Source: Cephalotus follicularis
Lineage: Eukaryota; Streptophyta; Magnoliopsida; Oxalidales; Cephalotaceae
Length of the DNA: 64,000 bases
NCBI GenBank assembly: GCA_001972305.1
Contig: BDDD01000567.1
Span: 310,001-374,000 of the forward strand
Reading direction: 5' to 3'
Every line of letters begins with the position of its first letter. The first letter of the stretch is position 1. This document shows, in pieces, positions 51,057 through 62,244 of the stretch. The notes beneath the pieces are model-generated. The model was not told the DNA's origin and did no database searches. It saw only the letters and a list, made by a program, of their open reading frames with translations. The position numbers and the translations under genes were made by a program.

Positions 51057-51394
51057 CTATACCCCCTACAAAGAAAACCACAATTTATATATAACCACAC
51101 TCCCGAAGGAGGAATCAATAGTTTATAGATGGGCTCAACCCTCAACAACCACAAATTAAACCAAAAATATGCAATACACTAGCGGATATATTCATGTCCA
51201 TACATCAACACCCATATATGTCTTAAGCACTGCCACAAGTCGGCAGGTCAATAGCAGAAATAAAACATGTCTCTTATACAACATCTGTTCATTTACATTA
51301 ATCACATTTATACAAGGTAGGTTGGAGGAGATACATTGTCATTTTATCCTTGCAGTATTTCGGCCCATCTTCTTACCTTCAAGCATTACCTGTA
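51057..51394. other. unassigned 338 bp between two Athila-type LTRs
   Basis: It lies between the 3' end of Athila-A (51056) and the 3' end of Athila-C (51395), which point toward each other. AT-rich, no credible ORF, no termini I recognise. It may be an older LTR fragment or pre-insertion DNA. The flanks 'ctata' (51057) and 'ctgta' (51390-51394) are candidate TSD copies whose partners are not visible. Confidence 0.4.
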
Positions 51395-51462
51395 TGTTCA
51401 CAAATTTTAAAAAGAATTAAATTTATACCACAAGTGCACGATTGTGCAGTAACGGGTCGAAC

Positions 51463-54101
51463 TGTCAGAACCACGTTCCTGCTAACTCTATGGGACACGT
51501 GTCCTGCCGGGGATGGCGCTTCTCTTGCCAACAACCCTCTTAAACTATCACTGCCTGAGGAGAGAGCCTGGGTAGGGCTGGGCGCGCAGCTAACTGGGCA
51601 GCTGGGGCAGAGGAGCTAACTCCTCTCCTCTTCAAGCCCCGCACACAACTTAAACAAAAACTCCAAACGCGCTGTATCACTAACGCCCAAGGCTTCACTT
51701 AACTTAAACTCCAAAACGCTCCGCATTACTTAAGCCCCACGTGCTCCCCACATGGACTTAACATAACGCGCAAAGCATGCCCAGGGAGAACACACACGTG
51801 CAACACACGAGCACACTTAACCAACATGACCGGGTACACACCTTTTTCTCGGGTCTTTCTCCTTCCCTAGCTAAAAGACCCTTAGCGCAAGTCCACTACA
51901 CTGCGCAGAACTAACACCTGGGGAGAAACCACGAATACTACACGTGCTCACTTAAACTCCCCTGGAGACCACGCATACATTGTTCCCCGGTGTGCAACCC
52001 TGCTCTGCTTAACAACACCCCGTCCCGGGCCTTCTTCTAACCAGCCTTCCCTGGCATCTACCCGAGGACTCCTTCTCGGGGTCATACTCCAAGAACTAAA
52101 TCCTTGCTCCTAGCATAACATAACAAACACCCCTGCTGGGCTCATCCCCCGCTACTAGCCTGGGGACTCTCTAGCTCCCCCGCCAGGCCTGGGATCACCA
52201 AACTCAAAACATGAAAAGTTCATAAAAAAACATGACAAACACATCTGTGAACTCAAAACAATCATATCATAATTCTAAAGCATCAGATCATTTCATAAAT
52301 CATCTCTGGCATGTACACACTGCCTCCACTGACAAGCAAAAGAATACTATATCTTTACATAAAGAAAACTCTCAACTACTCTGCTACAAAAGAAGGGTAA
52401 AACAAAACCCAAAGAATGCCCCATGCTATGCAAAGCTAATGCCCGAGCTAACGTTCCCTGGTGCTGAGCTCAAAAACTACCTTGAAAGGCTATCTACTGC
52501 TGAGCTGGAGGATCTCCTCCGGCTGGCTGGTCTGCAAAACAGTATGTGAAGGGATTAGTCCAACTGACTAAGTGAAATGTGAACAAAACATCCTCTGGTA
52601 CATTCTTATAAATGAATGTGCTGAAAGAAAGCTTACCATGAACATGAAAGACTACCCCAACTGGGAAAGAAGACTGTAAACAAACATATGTCATGGCATA
52701 CAATAAAGAAAATGCTCAAAGTACATGAAGGAAAAGCTTACTATTTCTATGCTTAGATGGTTATAGAACGTTCATAAAAAGCTGAAAAGAACTTAAGATA
52801 CAACTCATTAAAAGAAAGATAACGAATAAAGAACTGGGGTCCTTCCCGGCTAAACACCCAAGGAGAATGACTGAGCTAGGAACTGGCTTTTCTATGCTGA
52901 TCTAGGCCGAAGCCTGCTAGTTACATAATATATACTTGCCAATTTATAGTGGCGCTGAGCTGAGCTGGTTTTTGTCCTAAGCCAGGCTAGGCAGCTTACC
53001 TGCCGACCCATCTATACTTTCTGTTATTTTGGCCTAAGCCTGAATGCTGGGCTAGGGACTAAAAGTTCGAGGACTAGGTCCTCCTCTAGAAGGCTTACTG
53101 AAAGGCTCTAATCTCTACTAGGGCAACTTAGCTCTGCTGTACTCAAACCCGAAACATCATCATAGACAATAGTGTAAAGGAGATCCAGGTAGGACCTGGG
53201 GACAGTCTCGCCCGGCTTCCTATCATAGACAATAGTAGACCGAGGAGGTTGGAGCTATGTACATAGTGCTCAGCTGCACTCACCCTAAACACCATCATAG
53301 ACAATAGTGTAAAGGAGATCTATCTATGGAACCCGGGGGCAGACTCGCTTGACTTCCCATCATAGACAATAGTTGGCCGAGGAGTTAGGTTGAGCACGTA
53401 CGCGTTACCTTACTGGAAAGTGACTAGTTCACTTGAAGAACTTGAGCTCTAGTGCTCGAGAAACTCTCTTTCTCTCTCTTCTGTCAAAAGAAACATACAA
53501 AGACTCTAAGGAAAACAAATTCCCGTTAGAAAGCTCTCACTGTACTGGGGATTAGAAACTGAAAGAATTATCAAGAATATCATCAAGAACATCATAAACA
53601 ACTAGAAACATGGAAAGGATGTCCCACTCACAGTTCTTGGCTACTCTTACAAACTTTCTCTGACGAGAACTTCTCCTCTATCTCCTCGTCTGCTACTATG
53701 CCTGGCTGCTTCTCTGCTAAGCTTGGAAAGCTTCAAACTGCTGTTCTCCTCCCGCTCGTCAACGACAACAAAGAAGAAGAAGAAGAAGAAGAAGAACTAA
53801 AGCTCTCACTCTCACTCTAAAACTCTCTCTATCTGCTGAAACTAAAGAAAAGAAAGAAACCACATCACCAGATATACCTCCACAACTCCTAACATAAGCT
53901 GTCTTTTGCCTTGGGATATGGAAGCTTCCTCAACAAGCTTCGCACTTAAGTCCCTTAACTTCCACTAATCATGCTTCATACTTGGGCTTATAACATAAAC
54001 CACACTTAAACTTTCTCTCTTACTCAATTAAGTCTAAAGCCCATAAAAACAAAAAAATTAAACACCATAGAAAAGTCCCAAAACTAATACGGGGCATTAC
54101 A
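51463..54101 (-). mobile_element. solo LTR-3, TGTAA-type
   Basis: Minus strand TGTAATGCCCCG...GGTTCTGACA, 2639 bp. TSD GTTCG/ATTCG on the minus strand (plus: cgaac 51458-51462, cgaat 54102-54106), one mismatch. The host LTR reads continuously across it (cctagcgttcgacccgtt in other copies). It contains a tandem duplication with 'catcatagacaatag' subunits (53154-53370). No internal region. Confidence 0.88.
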
Positions 54102-54301
54102 CGAATGCTAGGAAACAAGCTAAATTAATTTTAATCTATCTAACCTAGGCAAAGTATGCAATCTTGAAGGAATATAAAATTAACAAAAATAACACATGCA
54201 TAATTATGAATTTAATCAAGCAGGAAATAAACTGAATAAAATATGCAAGAGAAAATCGATTTTAGGGTATAGAAACTCACCATAGATTATATTTGAATAA
54301 C

Positions 54302-54496
54302 TCACTTACTTGATTGCTCAAACCTTGGTAACCAATGGCAGCTAGGACGATACGGAGTGTGACTGTGATGACAAATCGTGTGAGTAGTCATGCTAGATCT
54401 ATACGGAGTGTGGCAACGGTGACAAATCGTTTGAGCAGACATGCTATGTCTATACGGAGTGTGTTTGGCGTGACAAACCATATGAGTAGACTCCAT
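54302..54496 (-). CDS. LTR small ORF, copy C: His/Cys tandem-repeat peptide
   Basis: 64 codons: MESTHMVCHAKHTPYRHSM, MSAQTICHRCHTPYRSSM and TTHTICHHSHTPYRPSC, then HWLPRFEQSSK and a stop. This copy has the full-length third unit (17 residues); copies A and B lack two codons there. Donor-like caaGTAAGT follows at the end, and GTGAGT about 20 bp later. Same U5 position as in the other elements. Confidence 0.42.
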   Translation of the reverse strand: MESTHMVCHAKHTPYRHSMSAQTICHRCHTPYRSSMTTHTICHHSHTPYRPSCHWLPRFEQSSK

Positions 54497-54877
54497 TGAT
54501 CACGTTAAAAACCATTCATTCAACAACGTTCTCATTCACCGTCAAAGTGTTTGTGGATTTTAATCAGACAGACAAAGTGTGTGTAAAAGCAAAAAATTGA
54601 AGAACAAATCAGAACTTCAAGGATTTTATTAATGGAGTTGAATCAATACAATCTAAAGGGTTGTTCTAACCCTTAAAACCTTGAAAAATTAGCTAGGAGA
54701 CATTGTAATAAAGCTACAAAAACTGTAGAAGAAGGAAGCGGCTACTACTCTCTACCTACACACTGTTTATGGCCGGCTATTCTATGTATATATACTTACA
54801 AAACTGATTAAAAACAGAAGTAAAGTTAACCTAATTATAAAACTAACAAAAATCTGAAACTTTCCAATTTTGCTGTC

Positions 54878-55130
54878 AGGCGTCGTAAGCGTTGACGCCT
54901 ACGTTCTGGGTGTCGACGGTTTGAAGCTTTGCGTTGATGCTTTGATGTGTTGAAGGCGCTAAGTGACGACTTGTATATTGCGTTATTGAGCAGACTTGAG
55001 TGTTAAGCGTCGACGGTAATGAGCAAGGCGTCGTCGTTTAAAGTGTGTAATTCGATTGTTAAACTTCTATACCAAAGCGTTGGCGCTTTAATATTAACAG
55101 CTGGCGCTTTCAGTCTAAGCGTCGACGATT
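54878..55130. repeat. GCGTCGACG-type array in Athila-C U3
   Basis: About ten copies, such as gcgttgacgcc, gtgtcgacgg, gcgtcgacggt, gcgtcgtcg, gcgttggcgct and gcgtcgacgat. It ends about 85 bp before the TATA-like box on the minus strand. Confidence 0.8.
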
Positions 55131-55334
55131 TGCTCTTTTTTTCTGTAGAAAATTGCCATTCTTCAAGTTTTGATCTTTTTGTCTCCACTTTATGCCAATT
55201 TGACTAGTATTCATGCACTTTGCTCATTTTGGCTTTGTACCTGAAAATGAAAAAAGAACAACCAAAGTAGTCTATTCCAAGCATAAAAATATAACAAATA
55301 GATCCTTAAAAATTACACATTTTTATGCTAAACA

Positions 55335-56547
55335 AATACCCCCATACTTAAACTTTGCTTGTCCTCAAGCAAACAAAATGGAAAGCTAAAACAAAACAGA
55401 AACTAGAACAAGAGAACGAAAAACAAAAAACAAAAACAAAAACTATAACTCACTTTCGTAGGAATCACGATTGCATTTAGCATATGCAACAAGCCTTTAA
55501 TCCCCTAGGTGTTCCTAGTGTACGATTTTTGTCTTGTGAGTGTGTTCCAGAGAATAAACAAACAAAATTCAGTTCATTTTAACTTTTCTAATAGGTTAAA
55601 TGTATCTCCACCTAAAAATTAATAGACACCCCCATACTTGAATTTTACTATCTTGCTCCAAGTTCTAAAATTAAAACACATCTCAATTAAGGAGCTTCAC
55701 TGAATTTTTCTGTTATTCCACAATATATACCAATCAAGATATGCATTCTTAGTAACATATAAACCTAGTTTGGAGTAAGACAAAGAACTTTAGCACTTTC
55801 ACACATCTTTTTCTTTCTTTTTCTTTTATTGAATTCATTCCTCCACTACTTTTGGTTTGAATGACATGGATGGAGCAAACACCAGACACCCAAATTACTA
55901 AGCAGCTTTAGATTTTATCAACTTAAATTCGTGCAATGTCTTGGTCTCTTAAGCTTTCTATAATACCCATGTAGCGAGCTTTCGGCCAGTTACTCTCAAA
56001 CCAGTTGGCTTTAAGGAATTAGGTATAGAACACCCCTAAGGCTTACTTACTCGAATGAAATAGGCTACAGACCAAGACTGAATTCAAAGATGTAAAATAA
56101 ACATTGTTTTTCTTTTTTTTCTCTTTCCTTTCTTTATTTTTTCTTTCTTTTTTATGCAAGAACATTAATTCCTTGGCTTAACTCCTCACTAAGATTTATG
56201 AAACTTTGAATACACACAAGATTAGTCTTTTTATTCATTTTTCTTCGTTTATTTTTGCACAAACTCCTACCTTGAGATGTATTCTTTTTCTTTTCCTTAG
56301 ATTTTTTTTTTTATTTCTACTATAGGGTTTCTGTTATTTCTAAGCACGTCAACATTTGCTCCTATTTTCAAAATTAAAATGAACTTTGGTACTAAACCCC
56401 CCCCATACTTAAATTTTGCATTGTCCTCAATGCATTAAAAAGCAACTATAAAATTAACAATGAAAGATCAAGAAAGTTATATGAAACAATACAACAAATA
56501 AAAACAATAGGGGTAGGGTTTACCAAATAAGATCGTGGAGGCTAAAA
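55335..56547 (-). other. Athila-C 3' untranslated region with PPT modules
   Basis: Three G-rich tracts on the minus strand: aagtatggggggg (56397-56410), caagtatgggggtg (55627-55640) and taagtatgggggt (55338-55350, next to the LTR). The first is preceded by TGCATTG-AGGA-CAATGCA (56418-56435), the last by TTGCTTG-AGGA-CAAGCAA (55354-55371). The conserved 'gagtaagtaagcctt..ggtgttc' block lies near 55970-56060. No ORF. Confidence 0.8.
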
Positions 56548-56893
56548 CTAACGAGGCTCATGAAGGTCCATGGCCTCTTCCACCGATACAGTCCTAAACT
56601 CTAGGAATTTCTTCAACTGCTGCCCATTCACTTTAAAAACATCTTCAGTACCTAGTTTACATATCTCAAAAATACCATGTGAGTAAACATTGTTAACAAT
56701 ATATGGACCATCCCAATGGGATCTCAATTTTCCAGGAAACATGTGTAAACGGGAATTATACAAAAGCACTTTATCTCCTACTTTGAAATTTTTCCTTAGA
56801 ATCCGCGCATCATAAAAGGCCTTGGTATTTTCTTTTGAGATCTTAGCATTGTCATAAGCATCATTTCGGATCTCTTCCAACTCAGATAGTTTG

Positions 56894-59250
56894 TGTAATA
56901 ACCGTAAGTTTCAATTATGTATATTGAATTATTACTGAATAAATTATACATTAAATTGAAATTTAATGTCCATTATTATGTTAATTGTTGTTATTGGATC
57001 AATTGAGGGCTTAATTGAACGGCTAGAAGGGTTAAATTGAATGAAATGGAAATTATTTTAAAGAAGGAACAACCGACTGTTTGAGAGAACAGTCGGCTGT
57101 CCACTTGTGAAGGAAACAGTCGACTATTAGAGAAACAGTCGACTGGCCGACTCAATGAAATAGTTGACCATTAGTGAAAACAGTCGACTGGAAGAGCTCA
57201 GACAGGTGATTGATACGTGTTGCTTAAAACAGAGCAATGGCATGAGTCATTGGGACAGGTGTTGCATTGCGGGATTTGACAAGGAAACGTGGCGCCAGCT
57301 ACGGAATGACTAAGGAATTGGTATCCTGAGTCACCTATTACCTGCAAAACAAAAGAATGAAACAAAATAGTGAGCAAGAGAGAGAAAAGAAAATGGTGAG
57401 AACTTAAGTTAGAGGGATCAGAGAGATTTCTAATACGAGATCCCTTTATATCAGCTGTGGTGTGAGTTGATTTGAGAGTTAGAGGCAGTTGAAAGGAAGG
57501 GACATCGTTCTGGAAATTACTGGAGTTGCATGTTGAAGGAATTGGTTCAAAATTGAACTTACAGCTTGGGATGGTACTGGTAAGCTACTGATTTCATTTC
57601 AGATGTTGGTTATGGTTAAACTGTTATGTATAGCTACTGATTTCGTTGTGTATACTTACTGTTAACATGCAACCGTAGCTTGAATTCTGGAATTTGAAGT
57701 TGAATTGAATTGGTGGAGTATTGAAACTCAAAGAGAAGAATCACTCAATTGATTCTGGGATAGCGAATTGAGGTAGGTTTTATGACATGATTTTGAAGAT
57801 ATATCATGTATATTATGTCCAGATAGTTTATATATGATTACATGTCAATATTGGAGTGAATTGGATTGAGATTTGTACTGCCCTGTTTCTTTGTGTACTG
57901 AGAATCGATATTCTAGACAAAACCAGTCTACTGTTTAAGATAAACAGTCAACTATGCAAGGAAATAGCCAACTAATTGAAGAAGCAGTCGACTGTTAAAG
58001 AGAATTGTCAACAATTAAGAAGATACCAGTACCGAATTAGGTCCATATCTTACTGTTTAAGCTTGACAAGTATAAGATTTTACTGGTTTCATGAATTATG
58101 CTACTAAGGATCAATACTTCCTAGAAATTGTGCATTATCATTGTTGATTCTTGAATTGGTATCGATTGTACTGATTGAATCCTTGGATTATTACTGCTCG
58201 TACTCTTATGCAATTACCTATTGCTACTGTTATAGATAGTTATGTCTGTCAAAGTATTTTATAATACTACTGATTCAAGGATTTTAACTATGGAGTGCTA
58301 TATGCACAATTAAAGGTTTTCAACTATTGTTGCAAAAGAAAACCTACTGTTACTGTTTTCTCCAAGTGAGAACTACTGCACTGTACTATTTTCTCAAATG
58401 AGATTCTATCAAACTGTTTGACCGTTTTCTTCAAAAGGAAACTACTACTATATTGCTTCATATATGTAATACTATTGTACTGTATACTGTATTGATTGTG
58501 TTTGATAGTTTCCGATGGTCTTGTGATCGGAGTGTATCATGGGCTACAGAGGTGAGCTTAGGTTCCAGGAGTTGGCTAAAGCTTATACACCAAACTTGTC
58601 TGCAACGCAGACCGTGACTGTTGGTCGCCCACCAAGTGCCGACAATACTGTTTACCCTTTCTATCATCATTGGAGTGCATGGTGGTAGTTAGGTGGTGCA
58701 TCGTTGGGGCTAGGGGGTAGAATCAGATGACACCCACTACTGGTCCTTGGACAACTTGATTGTTTGTACCATTGTATGGTATGATTTTTAAAAAAAAATA
58801 AATTGTCATGCATGATTTACATTCATATACTCATCTTCATGCATTCTTCCTACTTAGCTTAGTGAGAACAAATGTTAATACCTATAATTCAGATTGATAA
58901 GCAAGGGATTGGAACAAGTGCTTTTGAAGCTGTATCTTGAAGGTTTTTGAATAAGGCTATTAAATTGTAATAAGTCATGCTCCGTTGTGTTATATTTACA
59001 TTTCCAATATGTAATATATAACTTGTATTGTACTAGTTAAGCATGTAGTATGGGCTGCATGTGAATACTTTTAAATAATCCAGTATATTGAATGCTTCAG
59101 CGAATGTTAAGAATTTATTTGGTGAATACTAGATTAATAATAATCCAGTATATTGAATGCTTGCGTGAATGTTAAGAATTTATTTATTTATTTGGTAAAT
59201 ACTGGATTAATTGCTTAACCATGCGTTAAAATTGAAAACGGGGTGTGACT
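56894..59250 (+). mobile_element. solo LTR-4, TGTAA-type, in Athila-C integrase
   Basis: TGTAATAACCG...ACGGGGTGTGACT, 2357 bp. TSD GTTGG on the right (59251-59255), GTTTG on the left (56889-56893); removing the insert restores the integrase frame (SHRALQLSELEEI). The last base is T rather than A. CAGTCGACTG-type motifs cluster at 57066-57196 and 57917-58008. A near-repeat of about 60 bp around 'ccagtatattgaatgctt' occurs at 59081 and 59144. No coding region. Confidence 0.88.
57066..57196. repeat. CAGTCGACTG-type motifs in solo LTR-4
   Basis: About six copies (caaccgactg, cagtcggctg, cagtcgacta, cagtcgactgg, agttgacca, cagtcgactgg), with a second smaller group at 57917-58008. Same flavour as solo LTR-2, which ends with the same ACGGGGTGTGAC terminus. 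Confidence 0.8.
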
Positions 59251-59692
59251 GTTGGAGAGCACGATGACTACCCGCAGTGGAACGATCAAAATTAAATTGC
59301 TTGATGGCCCAAAATGCCATATGTTCTAATTCCACTGGAAGATGACAAGCTTTAACTTATACAAGTCGGTAAGGAGATTGACCAAGGTCAGTCTTGAAGG
59401 CAGTCTGATAAGCCCACAGAGCATCCATAAGTCGAGTGGACCAATCCTTCCTGTTGGGGTTGACTGTTTTTTCAAGACTTTGCTTAATTTGGTGATTGGA
59501 TACCTCAACTTGCTTGCTAGTTTGAGGATAGTAAGGTATGGCAAGTTTGTGAGTGATCCCATACCTTTTCATAAGTGCTTCAAAAGAACGATTGCAAAAA
59601 TGGGTACCCCTATCACTGATGATGGCACGTGGGGTGCCAAACCGAGAAAAGATTTGTTCCTTGAGGAACTGGACAACCACAGAGTTGTCATT

Positions 59693-62244
59693 TGTCAGGA
59701 CCCGCTCCCTCTAAGTCTATGGGACACGTGTCGTGACTGGGGATGGCGCTACACTTGCCAACAACCCTCTAAAACTGAAACTGTCCGAGGAGCTGTCTTA
59801 AAACTCCAAGGGAAACTATCGCGCAAAAGCCCAAGGAGAAAGCCTGGGCTGGGCTGGGCGCGTAGCTAACTGGGCAGCCGGGGCAGAGGACCCAACACCT
59901 CTCCTGCTCATGCCCCGCACATAACTTAAAATCAAATCTCCAAAACACGCTGAATCACTTAAGCCCCACGTGCTCCTCACATGGCCACTTAACATAACGC
60001 GCAAAGCATGCCCGGGGAGAGCACACATGCCTCATGTGCTCACTAAAGCTCCCCTGGGGACCTGCCTTGTCCCCCGACAGCCCTGCTCAACTCAACAACA
60101 CCAACACCCAAAACACACAGCATAACTAACGCCTGGGGAGAAACCAACATAAGCACCTGGGGAGAAACCCACGCACGCTTCACGTGATCACTTAACTCTA
60201 CACTAGACCACGCATACATCTCTTGTCCCCCGACGTACAACCTCATCTGCATGTCCCTAAGGATCACAAAACAACGCACCATTTAACTTAAACGCTCTTC
60301 ATCAAACTTATGCCCGTCCCGGGCCTTACTCTAGCATGGTACCCCTGGCCACTCTCTCCAGGGACACCTTCACTGCTCCCTTGCTAAGGCCCAACGTCAT
60401 CATCACCCTGGGGACACCCTGCCTCCGCGGAGTAAAGCTCATAACCCGTGCTCCCAAGTATAAACTTAACACCCCTGCTAGGCTCATCTCCGCTATACTA
60501 TCCCAGGGACTCTCTAGCTCCCCCGCCAGGCCTGGGATCACAAAACTTAAAACATGAAAAGGTCATAAAAACACAAGTTGAACAAATCTGTAAACTCAAA
60601 ACATCCATAATATATCTCGAAAGTATCAAACTATTACATATTTGTCCTTTGGCATACAAACACTGCCTTCCCTGGCAGGCAAAAGAAAAAATAACTTATC
60701 TTTCTTTACAAGTTACTCTCAGCTACTCTACTACAAAGAAAGGGTAGAAGAACCCAAAGAATGCCCAATGCTATGCAAAGCTAAACGCCCGAGCTGGCGT
60801 CTCGTGCTGCTGAGCTCAAAAACTACCTTGCTTAACAAACTACTACTGGGTTGGCGGGGCTCCTTCGGCTGGCTGATCTGCAAAACAAGCTGTGAGGGGA
60901 TTAGTCCAACTGACTAAGTGACTAGGAACAATTCATCCTTTGGTGCATCCATAGAATGGAATGCGCTGAAGAAAACTTACCATGAGCATGAATAACTAAT
61001 CCAACTGGGGAAAAGACTGTAAATAAAGCATATCTCATGGCATACAATAAGGAAAAGCTCAAAGTACTTGAGGAAAACTTACTCTTTCTCTGCTTAGCTA
61101 GTTCTAGAACATTCATGAAAGCTAAAACAACATAAGAATACAACTGATTAAAAGAAAGATATCTGAAAAGAAGACTGGAGTCCTTCCTGGCTAAACACCC
61201 GAGGAGAACAACTAAGCTAGAACTGGTTTTTCTCTTTCTTATGCTAATCTAGGCCGAAGCCTACTGGTTACATAATATATACTTGCCAACTTATAGTGGT
61301 GCTAAGCTGATCTAGGCCGAAGCCTGCTTGGCAGTAACTTTCGAGAACCCATGGTACCCTTCTGTGCTTGCTATATCTTTGCTTTACATACTGAGCAGAT
61401 GGCATGACTACCAAGGACACAGTGTACCTCTGAACCAAAGGTATTGATGCCGAGGACAAAGTCCTCCTCTAGAAAACCTACTGAAAGGCTCTAATCTCTA
61501 CTATATCTAATAACATAGCTCAACTGTACTCATACCCTACACATTGTCCTAGAAACAATGCAAGGAGATCCAGGTATGGAACCCGGGGACAGACTCACTT
61601 AACTTCTTATCCTGTGATGATAGGCTGAGGAGGAAGGAGCTTGTACATGTGTGTTTGGCTGCACTCATACCCTGTACACTATCCTAGCCACAATGACAGG
61701 AGATCCATGTAGGACCTGGGGGCAGACTCGCTCAACAACCCATCATAGACAATAGGTACGCTGAGGAGGCGGGTGAACACGTACATGTTACCTCATCCGT
61801 GGATGAAACGATATAAGAAAGCTTAACATCTGCTTGTTCTGGGCTCTAGGAACACTCCACTCAAAAATAAAAGGGTTAACATAAGACATTAGGGAAAACA
61901 ACTTCCCATCATAACTCACTTACTCAAACTGAAGCTGAAGAAAAGGATTCTCAAAGAACATAAAACGAAAAATAAAATGCTTTAAAGAAAGGATGTCCCA
62001 CTCACAGTTCTTGCTTCTTCCTTGGACGCTAACGTCCCTTCTTCTCTGCTACACTATTCCTCTGGCTTGTCTACTTCGTCCACTGTTGTGCTCGGAAAGC
62101 TTCAACTGCTACTGGTCCAGGCGCACGAATGAAGAAGAAGAAGAGAAAACTAGACTCTCTCTCTCTCTAAAACTCTAATCCGCAAAAGCTAAAAGAAAGG
62201 ATATGAACACATCTCAAGATATATCTGCACACTCCCAACATAGC
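59693..62244 (-). mobile_element. LTR-5, TGTAA-type LTR, partial
   Basis: The left edge tgtcaggacc is the reverse complement of an LTR end (...GGTCCTGACA), inserted in Athila-C integrase. The body is similar to LTR-3 over most of its length ('ctctgggacacgtgt..ggggatggcgct', 'ggattagtccaactgactaagtga'). It is cut at 62244 by LTR-6, so its start lies beyond the window. It could be a solo LTR or the 3' end of a full element. Confidence 0.78.

Larger units (their letters stand above)
51395..55334 (-). repeat. 3' LTR of Athila-C, split by solo LTR-3
   Basis: Minus strand TGTTTAGCAT (55334) to TTGTGAACA (51395); about 1.3 kb without the insertion. Array of GTCGAC-type motifs 54878-55130, TATA-like tatatata at 54786-54793 about 85 bp further on, then small ORF copy C and a donor-like atgGTGAGT (minus, 54275-54283). 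Confidence 0.87.
51395..59692 (-). mobile_element. Athila-like element C, 3' part, with two solo LTR insertions
   Basis: On the minus strand: integrase (59692 down), 3' untranslated region with PPT modules, and 3' LTR (55334-51395). It is interrupted by solo LTR-4 in integrase and solo LTR-3 in the LTR. The upstream part of pol is cut off at 59693 by LTR-5, so gag, protease and RT are not in the window. Sequence is closely related to Athila-A and -B. Confidence 0.88.
56548..59692 (-). pseudogene. int: Athila-C integrase, split by solo LTR-4
   Basis: Minus strand. It begins NDNSVVVQFLKEQIFSRFG, then [19 protein letters not shown] (second catalytic Asp kept), YPQTSKQVEVSNHQIKQ (Glu kept) and LMDALWAYQTAFKTDLGQ. 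It then loses frame near 59357 (YRLV-stop) before [18 protein letters not shown] and SHRALQ. Solo LTR-4 sits exactly between ALQ and [14 protein letters not shown]. The tail 56880-56548 is open: [35 protein letters not shown], ending DLHEPR. The integrase core is better preserved than in Athila-A or -B, but zinc-binding region and first Asp are cut off by LTR-5. Confidence 0.88.

Noticed and set aside
59342-59869. 175-codon plus-strand frame
   Set aside because: It crosses the junction between Athila-C integrase (antisense) and LTR-5; a chance fusion.
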